Assembly: GCA_019694755.1 (NCBI GenBank)
Contig: JAIBBI010000024.1
Coordinates: 1-47,626, forward strand
Direction: 5' to 3'
DNA length: 47,626 nucleotides
Origin: Gemmataceae bacterium
GTDB lineage: Bacteria; Planctomycetota; Planctomycetia; Gemmatales; Gemmataceae
The notes beneath the pieces are model-generated. The model saw only the letters and a program-made list of their open reading frames with translations. It had not been told where the DNA came from and did no database searches. Below are positions 1-8,119 of the stretch, in pieces. Within the stretch, counting starts at the first letter, position 1, and every line of letters begins with the position of its first letter. The position numbers were made by a program, and so were the translations under genes.

Positions 1-3000
1 TTGTCGTCGTATTCACCCAATGCCAGGGTCAATGAATAGCGCGCGGTTGGCGTACGCTGCCACTCCTCGAAGACGCTTTGCGGATCGACGCGCAATTGTG
101 CGAGGGCCTTCGTCAGGCGAGTGCGGGCGTCGAGATCGACCACCCCGGCGGAAAGCATCGGGATCGCGGGGCCGGGGTCGCCGAATTTCCAAAGGAGAGC
201 GGCCGCATGCGCACGCTTCTTCGAATTGCCCGGCGTGACCGCTGCCTTGCGCAACAGCGCGATCAACTCGTCCGACTTTCGGGACATGAGGTCGGGCAAC
301 CGGATGAGTGCAGCCGGGGCCACAGTCAGAAGTGGTTCCTCGGCTGTCCAAAAGGACGGCTCGTCGGCGAGCAGCTGCAGTGCTGCTGAGTGATAGGCCG
401 CCTTGGTCGGATCGCTGAGATAACCGACCAAACTGGCGCGATCCGCTGAAATGAACTTGAAGTTGGCCCGAAATTCGGGGGGGATATCGGTGCGGGCGAG
501 CAGCGTTGCTGCCTTCGGACCGTATTGCCGCAACTCCCGGACGATCGGCCCCAGCAGCCCCGGGTCTGCAGCGAGTGCTTGTTTGAAGAGAGCCTCCGCG
601 CGAGCTTGATCGAGTTGCTCTCGCGTCGATTGGATTTGGTGAATCTGATAGACACTATACGCGCTAACGAACAGCATGATCGCAACCCCGGTCACGTACC
701 GTAGACCCGCCGTTCGCATCATCGCCCGCTGACCGGCGGTCCAGTCGCGCGATCGCGTCAACAGGCGGATGCGGGCCCATTCCAGGAGACTCGGCAGGTT
801 GCGTTGCATTGGCTTCGCGGTCCACAATTGTGCCCGTTCGTCGAGCAATAGCCGGGCACGGCCGCTTTTCGATGCTCGGTCGCGGCGGTCGAGCCAGGAC
901 CGCACGGCCGGCACCAGATAGTCGTGTGTCATCTGGTAGCCGACCGGGCCGTCGGCGCTGGTGGCCGGGGTGATCAGTCGTAGCTCCGTGTCGAGCAATC
1001 GGATGACATCCTGCCAAGTCGCCGGGTCGGCAGCCACGACTTTCTGAAGTTCGTCGGCCGAGCGCGGCGTGCCCCGGATCGGCGCGCCGGCCGGGGGAAG
1101 CAAGGCGGCAAGCACTTTCGCGGCCGGTGAGGTAAGCGATCGGCGGCTGGCCGGCGCGGCCGTTCCAAGCGACTCCTCCAGAAACGCCACGCCCACGCCG
1201 CCAGCCCCGCCGAGTTCCTTCAGTGTGGCCGAGGTCCACGGTTTGCTTTTGACCATTGCGGCGAACAGGCCGAGTCGCACGGCAACTACCCGTCCCCGCT
1301 CTGCCAGTTGCTCGACGGCGTCGCTGATGAACCGTTCCTGCTCGGACGTGAGCCGGTCTCCGACGGCGGAGTACGCCCCGCCGAAAGCGGCCAGCACCCT
1401 TCGCGCGTGCGGCGGGTCGAACAGATCAACCATCGCCGCATTGACGCCCTCGCGGAGCGGGACTTCGAGGGACTTGAGCAGGCGCGTGGCCGGCGTGATG
1501 AAATCATCGCGGACCAGCAGCACGGCCTGCACCCGCCCGCCATCGCACTGCCGCAGTGCGGCCGTGAGCGGTTCGCGATCCACGTCCGTGCGGGCAAACA
1601 GCCATTGCTCAAATTGGTCGAAGACGAGGACCACCTTGGGTCCGGCCGGTCTGCGACGGAGGAACGCCACGGCCGAGGGCGGGTCGGCAATCTCCGCGTG
1701 GTCGAAGACTTGCTTGCGGATGGCCCGCAGTAAACGGGCCTCGGTGTTGTCCGAACTTGCCTCGACGTAGATGGCCTGGACGCCGCGGTCGAGGCGGGGG
1801 ATCACGCCGGCCCTCACGAGTGACGACTTGCCGCAACCCGAGGGGCCGTACATCACACCCACCGGAAACGTCTCGTCGGAGTCCGTCTCCTCGAGCTTGG
1901 ACTTCCAGAAGCGGACGGCCGGGGGCAGGCCCTCGCGGTCGCGGGGGCCCGGCAGAAGCTCCAGATAGAAGTCGGCGTCTTTGGCGTCGTATGCCGCCAG
2001 CCCCTTCGGTACCACAAGCACCGGTCGGGGGTCGCTTCCGCGGGTGATCACCGGTGTCGGTGTCGGATTAGTACCGGCAGTTCCACTCGTTCCGGGTAGA
2101 AACTCGGCGGCGGCCGACGCGGAACCCGATCGTCCCTGCCACCGGCGGATGTCGTCGGCCAGGTCGGCAGCCGTGCTGTACCGCTCACTCGCCCGCTTCG
2201 CCAATGCCTTCAGACAGATCCGCTCCAGTTCGGGAGCGATGCCATCGGCGAGTTGTCTCGGTGGCGGCGTTTCGCGCGAATCGATCTGATCGAGAAGAGA
2301 CTTCAGGTCTTTTGCCGGAAATGGGACCTGCCCGGTGAGCATCTCGTAAAACACTACGCCGAGCGAGTAGATGTCGCTGCGGCCATCGACCCGGTGCCCC
2401 TCACCGCGGGCCTGCTCGGGGCTCATGTATCGGGGTGTGCCGGCGAAGCCGGAGCCCCGGCCAAAGTCCTGCTCCCGCAGCGCCAGCCCGAAGTCGGCGA
2501 GAAATGCCCGGCCGCGTTTGTCGATCAAAACGTTTGACGGCTTGACGTCACGGTGAACCACCCGCTTCTGGTGGGCGAATGCCAGCGCCTCGGCAATCGT
2601 CGCGGCGATCTCGGCGGCGTAATCGGGTGTCGGCCGATTGCGGGCAATGACCGCGGCCAGGTCCGAGCCTTCAATGAGCGGCGAGACGACGTACGGAACG
2701 CCGTCCGGCGTACGCCCGCAGAAAAACACCTTAACGATGGCCGGGTGATCGAGCGACGCGACCAACCGGGCTTCTGTGAGGTACGCCTCGACGCGATCTG
2801 GTGTGGTGACCCGGTCGGCCCGGGGGAGCTTAATAGCCAATGGCCGCTGCAACTCGTCGTCGTAGCCAAGGTAAACGGTGCCGTAGCCGCCCTCGCCAAG
2901 TATTCCGTTGATGCGGAAGGGGCCAATCGAATCGGGGACCCCTGTGGTCTTCGGCACACCGCCGGGGACGGCGGGCACCGGGTTGTCCGTCGTGAAATCG

Positions 3001-3170
3001 TCGGGCGGTGCCAGCCGCTTCCTCCGCTGGATACGGGCGATGAACTCCGACTGCAGGTCTGGATCGTCTTTGCAGAAATCGGCAAGGGACACGTCTCGCC
3101 CGGAATTGCAGGCATCATCCCACCTCGCGAGCAACTCGATCAGACGCTGGTGTCGTCGGCTTTCATTCAT
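1..3170 (-). CDS. Ser/Thr protein kinase fused to an nSTAND NTPase domain (partial, C-terminus beyond left edge)
   Basis: The reading frame is open from an ATG at 3170 to the window edge (1056 codons visible). A Hanks-type kinase occupies about residues 84-345: Gly-rich loop GEGGYG (92-97), AIK lysine (114), HRDVKPSN with catalytic Asp208, DFG at 226, and SPEQ in the activation segment. After a short linker comes a P-loop NTPase: Walker A GPSGCGKSS (442-450) and Walker B VVLVFDQFEQW (about 513-523), which is the novel-STAND arrangement. A transmembrane segment lies near residue 825, followed by a helical region. Kinase-nSTAND fusions are common in planctomycetes and are thought to act as signalling switches. 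Some continue into a formylglycine-generating-enzyme-like domain, but that part is not visible here. The gene lies 163 bases downstream of the pilin-fusion gene on the same strand. The kinase and P-loop calls are firm; the role is unknown. Confidence 0.93.
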   Translation of the reverse strand, partial: MNESRRHQRLIELLARWDDACNSGRDVSLADFCKDDPDLQSEFIARIQRRKRLAPPDDFTTDNPVPAVPGGVPKTTGVPDSIGPFRINGILGEGGYGTVYLGYDDELQRPLAIKLPRADRVTTPDRVEAYLTEARLVASLDHPAIVKVFFCGRTPDGVPYVVSPLIEGSDLAAVIARNRPTPDYAAEIAATIAEALAFAHQKRVVHRDVKPSNVLIDKRGRAFLADFGLALREQDFGRGSGFAGTPRYMSPEQARGEGHRVDGRSDIYSLGVVFYEMLTGQVPFPAKDLKSLLDQIDSRETPPPRQLADGIAPELERICLKALAKRASERYSTAADLADDIRRWQGRSGSASAAAEFLPGTSGTAGTNPTPTPVITRGSDPRPVLVVPKGLAAYDAKDADFYLELLPGPRDREGLPPAVRFWKSKLEETDSDETFPVGVMYGPSGCGKSSLVRAGVIPRLDRGVQAIYVEASSDNTEARLLRAIRKQVFDHAEIADPPSAVAFLRRRPAGPKVVLVFDQFEQWLFARTDVDREPLTAALRQCDGGRVQAVLLVRDDFITPATRLLKSLEVPLREGVNAAMVDLFDPPHARRVLAAFGGAYSAVGDRLTSEQERFISDAVEQLAERGRVVAVRLGLFAAMVKSKPWTSATLKELGGAGGVGVAFLEESLGTAAPASRRSLTSPAAKVLAALLPPAGAPIRGTPRSADELQKVVAADPATWQDVIRLLDTELRLITPATSADGPVGYQMTHDYLVPAVRSWLDRRDRASKSGRARLLLDERAQLWTAKPMQRNLPSLLEWARIRLLTRSRDWTAGQRAMMRTAGLRYVTGVAIMLFVSAYSVYQIHQIQSTREQLDQARAEALFKQALAADPGLLGPIVRELRQYGPKAATLLARTDIPPEFRANFKFISADRASLVGYLSDPTKAAYHSAALQLLADEPSFWTAEEPLLTVAPAALIRLPDLMSRKSDELIALLRKAAVTPGNSKKRAHAAALLWKFGDPGPAIPMLSAGVVDLDARTRLTKALAQLRVDPQSVFEEWQRTPTARYSLTLALGEYDD

Positions 3171-3333
3171 TGCCACGGGCTCGGAGCTGGGTGAGTCGAG
3201 GTCGAGTCACGAGTCATTAAACGACAATCGTGAATCGATAGCCATCGTTCGGAGCGGCCGTGGAAAAGTTCCGCCCGGCGATGGGAGTTCGTCGGGCGGG
3301 AGGTTGGTACGGGATCATTGACAGGATCGTCGC

Positions 3334-4395
3334 TCAATCAGGCGACGCGGCCTGACCTCCCCGCGCTGGTGACGGAGGAGATGGAGCGTACCCCTCGCGG
3401 TCCGATAACCAGTGACCAATCGATTCGCCGGCCAGTTTGCCGAGATCGGCCAAACCGATGACGACCATTGCACCGCCTGCAACGGCAATCGTGGCCGGGA
3501 CTGTGACGGGCGCGGTTGCTATCGCTCCTGCTAATGCAAAACCGCCCAAAGCCGCCGCACCAACTCCCGCCAACGTCCCGGTGCTGGCCACGACAACGCC
3601 GCGCGGGTCGTTTCGGTCGTAGCCCGCCTTGACAGCGCCTCCCCAGTTGAAGAGATCCAGCGGCGTGCCAATTCGACCGACGACCTTTCCGATCGTCCCG
3701 AGAGTTGAACCCAAGGAAGCGAGTCTGGTACCCGGCGCGCCCGGCAAGTCGAGCGCTGACTCGATCTTCCGAACGACGTCTGCCACGCCCCCGCGTGCGT
3801 TGTCGATTCGCGCGGTAGCTTCTTGCATTTGAAGAAGGGCACGTTCTTGCGCTAGCGCCTTTTCCGGGCCGTCGGGGAGTCTCATCGCGGCATGGTAGGC
3901 GTTGCGACCGGCCTCGAGATCGGCCATGCCTTTGACTGCTTCGTCGTTGATTTTTCCGGCGCTAGCCATGGCGTCATTGATGGCCACCTGGGCGGCATCG
4001 ACCTGTTTGCCTACCGAGGCCGCACCCGCTTTCACACCGCCATCGATCCCGCCGACCACTCCCTTGTCGTCGATCAAGGGCGAACCCGGCATTCTCGCCA
4101 CCTCATGCGGGCCGGCCGGATTCGGGACAGCGGGAACAACGCCCGGCGTTCCATTGTCGCCCGGGCCGCCGCGCGCCGGGACCGCATTATTGGCAACACT
4201 CTCACCGCCGCCGCCCGACGGACCACGGGCGTATTGCGGGTTCACGATGTTCTCCACCCCCGCGCGCACAGCGGGTTGGATCGAGTATCTCCACATAGCC
4301 TGCAAACCGAGTAGGATGCCGATCGTCACACCGATCAGCAGCACGGCTTGCAGTGCCTCCAGGCCGCGCTCGCGGCGAACAGCGAACCATGTCAT
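3334..4395 (-). CDS. Flp/Tad pilin-like N-terminus fused to a large helical and hydrophobic domain
   Basis: 353 aa from an ATG behind a very strong ribosome site (AGGAGGAGC). Residues 7-34 read RRERG then LEALQAVLL followed by a hydrophobic helix. This nearly copies the short pilin at 10223-10414 (KGLEALQAVLLVGV), so it looks like a class III prepilin signal cleaved after Gly11. A Gly/Pro-rich linker (57-105) leads to a long Ala-rich helical region (about 106-215). Next is a segment (222-330) with a Gly/Ala-rich hydrophobic hairpin (about 266-318) ending in ADLGKLAGESIGHWL. Such hairpins occur in pre-toxin or membrane-insertion regions of polymorphic toxins and in tape-measure-like proteins. 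That resemblance is by eye only. It is encoded downstream of the second CpaF-type ATPase, which suggests it is that ATPase's substrate. Ordinary Flp pilins are 50-80 aa, so this is far larger. Function unknown. Confidence 0.8.
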   Translation of the reverse strand: MTWFAVRRERGLEALQAVLLIGVTIGILLGLQAMWRYSIQPAVRAGVENIVNPQYARGPSGGGGESVANNAVPARGGPGDNGTPGVVPAVPNPAGPHEVARMPGSPLIDDKGVVGGIDGGVKAGAASVGKQVDAAQVAINDAMASAGKINDEAVKGMADLEAGRNAYHAAMRLPDGPEKALAQERALLQMQEATARIDNARGGVADVVRKIESALDLPGAPGTRLASLGSTLGTIGKVVGRIGTPLDLFNWGGAVKAGYDRNDPRGVVVASTGTLAGVGAAALGGFALAGAIATAPVTVPATIAVAGGAMVVIGLADLGKLAGESIGHWLSDREGYAPSPPSPARGGQAASPD

Positions 4396-4509
4396 GAATG
4401 CTCCTCCTAGTGCGTCAGGGGTTTGACAGTCGTTATGTGGCGGGATCGCGGCTCGATAAGAGCGACTCGATCAGCACCTGTAGTTGACCGGCGTTGTTTT
4501 GCTGGCCCT

Positions 4510-4537
4510 TGCAGCTCGAAAGCTAGATGATTCGGAC
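4510..4537 (-). promoter_or_regulatory. Weaker copy of the GTCC-GAA / N13 / GGCTG promoter-like motif
   Basis: Read on the minus strand, GTCCGAAT (4537-4530) is followed after exactly 13 bases by AGCTGCA (4516-4510). The spacing matches the strong copies elsewhere in the window, and the downstream box differs at its first base and its end. It lies 114 bases upstream of the pilin-fusion start at 4395 and inside the 3' part of no gene except the tail-side spacer of the small membrane protein. It may give the fusion gene its own promoter. Confidence 0.5.
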
Positions 4538-4583
4538 CGGATCATCTCGCCGGGAAACGTACGAGGGCGAGGTTGGCCGTTGA

Positions 4584-4799
4584 TCAGGTTGTCGCCAGGG
4601 GAGGGGCCGGAGTTTCCGCGGGAGACACGGGCACGCCCCGATGTATTGGCATGCACGCACACGGGAGACGGTTCGAGTCCTTCTTTTTGGACTGAAGTTC
4701 CCAGTGTGAACGCAAGAAAAGTGCCGCGAATACTATGCAGGTCAGCGACAGCAGGTAGTAACGGCCGACGGACAATTGGGATCTACGAGAGTCATTCAT
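4584..4799 (-). CDS. Small single-pass membrane protein, 71 aa, in the second CpaF cluster
   Basis: The ATG at 4799 lies 25 bases after the stop of the upstream ATPase gene, behind a purine-rich GAGG-type site. A longer frame exists, but it would run back into the ATPase gene, so the short start is preferred. The protein has a short basic N-terminus, one hydrophobic segment (about residues 14-29, YYLLSLTCIVFAALFL), then a polar stretch with a KKK cluster and two cysteines (CAC), and a Pro-rich tail. I do not recognise a family. Its position between an assembly ATPase and a pilin-like substrate suggests a minor pilin or platform subunit, but no prepilin cleavage motif is visible. Confidence 0.6.
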   Translation of the reverse strand: MNDSRRSQLSVGRYYLLSLTCIVFAALFLRSHWELQSKKKDSNRLPCACMPIHRGVPVSPAETPAPPLATT

Positions 4800-4824
4800 T
4801 TGGCACCTCAGGGAAAGTGATTCG

Positions 4825-5934
4825 TCAGGCCGGTAGGGTCCGGGCTGACTCTTCGAACACGTCTCTTGTTTCGCGCACCCGGTGGGCATGCTCGGAGGCG
4901 AGGATTTCGCGAGCAAACCGGGAGCGTTTCCCGGTCGGTTGTAGCCCCGCGGCGGATGAATGCTCGAAGATCGGGCGAATGCGATACCGCTCACCCTTGC
5001 CCAAGCCCGCCACCTCGCTGATTGCAATCACCCGCCGGGAGCCGTCGCTCAGGCGGCTCACTTGCGCTACGACGTGAATCGCCGAGGCGACTTGCGTCCG
5101 CGCGACGTACACCGGCAGAGCGACATCGTTGATCAGGCTTAATGTCTCGAGGCGCACGAGCGCGAGCAGTGGCGAACTGGCGTGCACCGTGCTCAGCGCG
5201 CCGTCGTGTCCGCTGAGCATCGACTGGATCAGATCCAGCGCCTCGCCGCGCCGCACTTCGCCTACGAGGATGCGGTCCGGCCGCATGCGCAACGAATCCA
5301 CGAACAAGTCGCGGATGGTTACGCCGCCTTTCCCATCGGCGTCGGCCGGCTTGGCCTCCAGGTACACCGTGTGTGGCTGCTGCAGTCGCAACTCCGAGGA
5401 GTCTTCGATCACCACCACCCGCTCGTTATCGGGGATCTCGCCCGAGAGTGCGTTGAGCAGCGAGGTCTTGCCCGATCCGGTCCCGCCGGAGACGATCAGG
5501 TTGCGATGCGTCTTGACCATTAGCGCCAAGTACTCGGCCGCGACCGGCGTCGACGAGCCGATCGATTGCAGCCAGTCGAGCGTAACCGTCGACTTGCGGA
5601 ACTTCCGGATGGACACGCACACGCCGACTCGGCTCGTCGGGGGCAGGATCACATGCACGCGGAACTGCTCCGGCTCCGGTAGCCGGGCGTCCATGCTGTG
5701 GCGATCGTCGAAGTCCCGCCCCACATACTCGGCGAGGTTCCGCACGGCCGCCATCAGCACCTGCTCATCCGCGAACCGCCGATCGACTGGCTCCAGTTTG
5801 CCGCGGCGCTCGCAATACACCTGGTTGGCCCCATTGATCAACACCTCGGTCACCGACTCGTCGTCGTAGAGCAGGTCCGCGACCGGGGCGAAGAAATACC
5901 GCAGGGTAGAGCGATAAACATCGGCGCGGGTCAT
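4825..5934 (-). CDS. CpaF/TadA-family secretion ATPase (second, short copy)
   Basis: 369 aa. This is a VirB11/CpaF-type hexameric ATPase that would power pilin or substrate movement at the inner membrane. The N-terminal domain (about 10-125) leads into Walker A GGTGSGKTS (150-158), an Asp box (VVVIEDSSEL), Walker B RILVGEVRRGEA (221-232) and a His box (GHDGALSTVHASSP, about 242-255). It lacks the roughly 270-residue N-terminal extension found on the Tad-locus copy at 14866-16800. Its start codon overlaps the stop of the upstream zinc-ribbon gene as ATGA, which implies translational coupling. No TadB/TadC platform genes sit beside it, so it may borrow the platform encoded in the main Tad locus or serve a reduced system. 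Confidence 0.93.
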   Translation of the reverse strand: MTRADVYRSTLRYFFAPVADLLYDDESVTEVLINGANQVYCERRGKLEPVDRRFADEQVLMAAVRNLAEYVGRDFDDRHSMDARLPEPEQFRVHVILPPTSRVGVCVSIRKFRKSTVTLDWLQSIGSSTPVAAEYLALMVKTHRNLIVSGGTGSGKTSLLNALSGEIPDNERVVVIEDSSELRLQQPHTVYLEAKPADADGKGGVTIRDLFVDSLRMRPDRILVGEVRRGEALDLIQSMLSGHDGALSTVHASSPLLALVRLETLSLINDVALPVYVARTQVASAIHVVAQVSRLSDGSRRVIAISEVAGLGKGERYRIRPIFEHSSAAGLQPTGKRSRFAREILASEHAHRVRETRDVFEESARTLPA

Positions 5935-6413
5935 GGTCGGGCCTCCGCACGGGCAGGTCGTACCGGCTCGCCTTGTTCAGCACTGGGCCAGCATAAGGCG
6001 ATAGTCACGGTGATTGCAGCCGCGATCCAGGTCGCTCGATGCGCCACCGGAATCTGCTTCCACCGGCCAAACATCCCGGTGCCTGCGCGAGGAGTCGCGT
6101 CAAGCCGCATCGGAGCGAACGGCACGTCGATCGGCGGCGCAGATTTCACGTCGACGAGTGGTCGGAATGGTAATTCGACGGGCGAGGGTGGTGGTGCCGG
6201 AGGAGGCAACGACTCGACAGGAACCGGATCGCCCGACGGCACGACCCGCGGCAGCCGCGTGGCCAGGAGCGATACCGCGATCTCGCCGCCGCATTCCGGG
6301 CACGCCGTTTCGATGGCGAGCCGAAACGCCAGTTCGGAGACCACCGATTCCGGCAGTCGGACCCGGCGGTGGCAGCGTTTGCAGTTCACGCGAGCCGTGA
6401 TCGGCTTGACCAT
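5931..6413 (-). CDS. Zinc-ribbon, Pro-rich, single-pass membrane protein
   Basis: 160 aa from an ATG at 6413. The frame stays open much further upstream, but that extension overlaps the divergent kinase and the shared promoter region, so I reject it. A promoter-like motif at 6471-6444 fits the 6413 start. Residues 11-41 form a CxxC...CxxC zinc-ribbon pattern (CKRC and CPEC). A Pro-rich linker (about 59-80) leads to a hydrophobic segment near 128-146 and a short basic tail. Zinc-ribbon/TM proteins are frequent in bacterial envelope and secretion clusters, but no specific family is recognised. It is the first gene of a minus-strand operon with the ATPase, and its stop overlaps the ATPase start by 4 bases. 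Confidence 0.72.
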   Translation of the reverse strand: MVKPITARVNCKRCHRRVRLPESVVSELAFRLAIETACPECGGEIAVSLLATRLPRVVPSGDPVPVESLPPPAPPPSPVELPFRPLVDVKSAPPIDVPFAPMRLDATPRAGTGMFGRWKQIPVAHRATWIAAAITVTIALCWPSAEQGEPVRPARAEARP

Positions 6414-6443
6414 GAGTTCGTCCCCGGTGGGCGGTGCTCCCAT

Positions 6444-6471
6444 CCCAGCCGAGCCGACGCGGGCTTCGGAC
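6444..6471 (-). promoter_or_regulatory. Promoter-like motif GTCCGAAG-N13-GGCTGGG (minus strand)
   Basis: GTCCGAAG (6471-6464) and GGCTGGG (6450-6444) are separated by exactly 13 bases and lie 30 bases before the zinc-ribbon gene start. Together with the copy at 6484-6511 on the other strand it forms a divergent pair in the 114-base gap between the kinase and the CpaF2 operon. Confidence 0.7.
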
Positions 6472-6483
6472 GAGATTTCTTTC

Positions 6484-6511
6484 GTCCGGACTCGTCTCAT
6501 GCTCGGCTGGG
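6484..6511 (+). promoter_or_regulatory. Promoter-like motif GTCCGGAC-N13-GGCTGGG (plus strand)
   Basis: GTCCGGAC (6484-6491) is followed by 13 bases and GGCTGGG (6505-6511), ending 16 bases before the kinase ATG at 6528. If the second box is a -10 element, the transcript would have a very short leader that still carries the GAGGAGG ribosome site. Confidence 0.7.
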
Positions 6512-6527
6512 GTTCGAGGAGGTATGC

Positions 6528-7880
6528 ATGATCGTCGCCGCGCCACTTCGCGACTTGCTGATCCGGCTCGACGCCGTTTCGCCCGCACAATGGGACTCGG
6601 CTGCCGAATTGGCGGGCGACGACCACACGGCCACGCTGCGGATCATCGCGGCCCGGCGGGCCTGGTGGGCACCCGATGGCGTCGACTTCCCTGGCCTCAC
6701 CGCCTGGCAACTGCAGCAACTCGACAAACCCGATGCGGAACGCCGACTCCGCTGGGGTTCGTTGCTGGTGCTCGATCGCATCGGCGAAGGCGGCATGGGA
6801 GTCGTCTACCGCGGCTGGGATCTCGCCGAGCGCAGATGGGTCGCCATCAAGCGTCTGCGCAGCGACAGTAAAGAGAAGCGGGTTCGTTTCCGTCGCGAGG
6901 CCGACTTGCTCAGCCGCCTCGATCATCCGTCCATCGCCCGCTGCTTCGGACTTGTCCGCGTCGACGGGTTCGACGCGATTGTCATGGAGTACGTCCCGGG
7001 GCAGACGCTCTATTCGAAAGTCATGCGGTTGAAGAAAGCCGGGAAAGGCCTCGGTTGGCGACAGGTGGCCCGATGGGCCCTTGACGCCGTCGACGCTCTT
7101 GAACACCTGCATTCCCGCGAGATCGTTCACCGCGACGTCAAACCCGGCAACATCATGATTCGCCCTGACGGCCGGCTCAAGTTACTTGATCTCGGCCTCG
7201 CCAAGCTCACCCGGATCGACGACCCGATGGCACGCGGGGTCACGGTCCAGGGCCAGGTGCTGGGCACCTGCGACTACATGCCGCTCGAGCAATGGGACGA
7301 TGGCCGGGCCGTCACGGCCGCGGCCGACCTCTACGCCCTCGGGGCGACGCTGCATTTCGCGTTCACCGGCGAGCCGCCCCACCGCGCCGTGACTGGATAC
7401 CAGCTTCTGCAATCGCTGGGCCGCGGCGACACACCCACAGTCCGAGACCGCCGGCCCGACGTTTCCGCCGCATTCGACGAGCTATTGCAAACGCTCCTTG
7501 CCCGCGAGCCTTCTGAGCGCGGAACGGCCCGCGATCTGAAATGGCGGATCGGGCGTTTGCTCAACGAATCTTCGATATCGATCACGGCGAAGGGCGATGC
7601 ACCGACGGCCACACTGGCGGCGAAGCCGACGCAGTGCGACCAGAGTCCGCGGTGGATTGATCGGCTGGCCGACGGGCTGAGGCGGGCGGGGCGGGCATGG
7701 GACGATTGGCTGAGCCCCGCCAGCCCCGCAACTCGTGTCGCCCGCCGCGAGCGTTTCATCGTGCGCTGTCGACGGGGTGCGGATCACGTTCGCCGGTTGC
7801 CCTGGCGCGATGTCGGCCGGTGGCTCACAACCGGCGCGGCCCTTACGGCCGCCACCGTGGCCTGCCTGACTCGACTTTAG
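6528..7880 (+). CDS. Membrane-anchored Ser/Thr protein kinase next to the second CpaF cluster
   Basis: 450 aa. The ATG at 6528 follows GAGGAGGT and a promoter-like motif; upstream in-frame extension is unlikely. A roughly 75-residue N-terminal region precedes a complete kinase domain: GEGGMG loop (86-91), VAIK Lys108, HRDVKPGN with Asp203, and DLG (221-223) in place of DFG, a conservative change that keeps the metal-binding Asp. The activation segment has MPLEQ where planctomycete kinases usually have APEQ. A basic stretch and one C-terminal hydrophobic helix (about 430-450, LTTGAALTAATVACL) should anchor the kinase domain in the cytoplasm. It diverges from the zinc-ribbon/CpaF2 operon with a matching promoter motif, which suggests it phosphorylates components of that system or of the Tad proteins that carry FHA domains. 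Catalytic residues look intact. Confidence 0.95.
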   Translation: MIVAAPLRDLLIRLDAVSPAQWDSAAELAGDDHTATLRIIAARRAWWAPDGVDFPGLTAWQLQQLDKPDAERRLRWGSLLVLDRIGEGGMGVVYRGWDLAERRWVAIKRLRSDSKEKRVRFRREADLLSRLDHPSIARCFGLVRVDGFDAIVMEYVPGQTLYSKVMRLKKAGKGLGWRQVARWALDAVDALEHLHSREIVHRDVKPGNIMIRPDGRLKLLDLGLAKLTRIDDPMARGVTVQGQVLGTCDYMPLEQWDDGRAVTAAADLYALGATLHFAFTGEPPHRAVTGYQLLQSLGRGDTPTVRDRRPDVSAAFDELLQTLLAREPSERGTARDLKWRIGRLLNESSISITAKGDAPTATLAAKPTQCDQSPRWIDRLADGLRRAGRAWDDWLSPASPATRVARRERFIVRCRRGADHVRRLPWRDVGRWLTTGAALTAATVACLTRL

Positions 7881-7903
7881 TCTCTCAGGGATTCGAGGAC
7901 GTC

Positions 7904-8119
7904 ATGGACAACGCGAACCGGTACCGCCACGATCGCCTGCTCCTGATGCTGTCCTGGTGGCAGGCCTGGTATGACCTCGGCGACGACATCCGAGTCGAGG
8001 AGCTATACTTCGACCCGACCGATCAGGAGTTGGCTCATGAGTTGGATCGCTGTGTCGCCCGACGCCGCCGACTCGCCCTGCTTCTGGTCACTTCTCGAGC
8101 GGCTCGATCGTGTCGTTGA
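7904..8119 (+). CDS. Small hypothetical protein, 71 aa, convergent with the ECF sigma gene
   Basis: The ATG at 7904 is 24 bases after the kinase stop, with GAGGA upstream. The protein is polar, with a Trp/Tyr-rich N-terminal half (LSWWQAWYDLGDD), an acidic middle and an Arg-rich C-terminus. Its last 32 bases overlap the 3' end of the convergent sigma gene. No family is recognised. The ribosome site and operon-like spacing favour a real gene, but the overlap and short length leave doubt. Confidence 0.5.
   Translation: MDNANRYRHDRLLLMLSWWQAWYDLGDDIRVEELYFDPTDQELAHELDRCVARRRRLALLLVTSRAARSCR

Noticed and set aside
3240-3260. A CTCCGAAC box on the minus strand before the kinase-nSTAND gene, as a further motif copy
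   Set aside because: At the 13-base spacing the second box would be TCACGAT, which does not match GGCTGRK.
4660-4695. A GGTTCGAGTCC string that resembles a tRNA T-loop
   Set aside because: The flanking bases do not form a T-arm or an acceptor stem, and the string lies inside the small membrane protein gene.
4584-5027. A 147-codon frame that starts inside the CpaF2 gene
   Set aside because: Only the last 71 codons have a ribosome site and a membrane segment; the rest lies within the ATPase gene in another frame.
5931-7130. A 399-codon minus-strand frame extending the zinc-ribbon protein upstream
   Set aside because: The extension overlaps the well-supported kinase gene on the other strand and the divergent promoter motifs. 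The region before the internal ATG at 6413 has no protein pattern.
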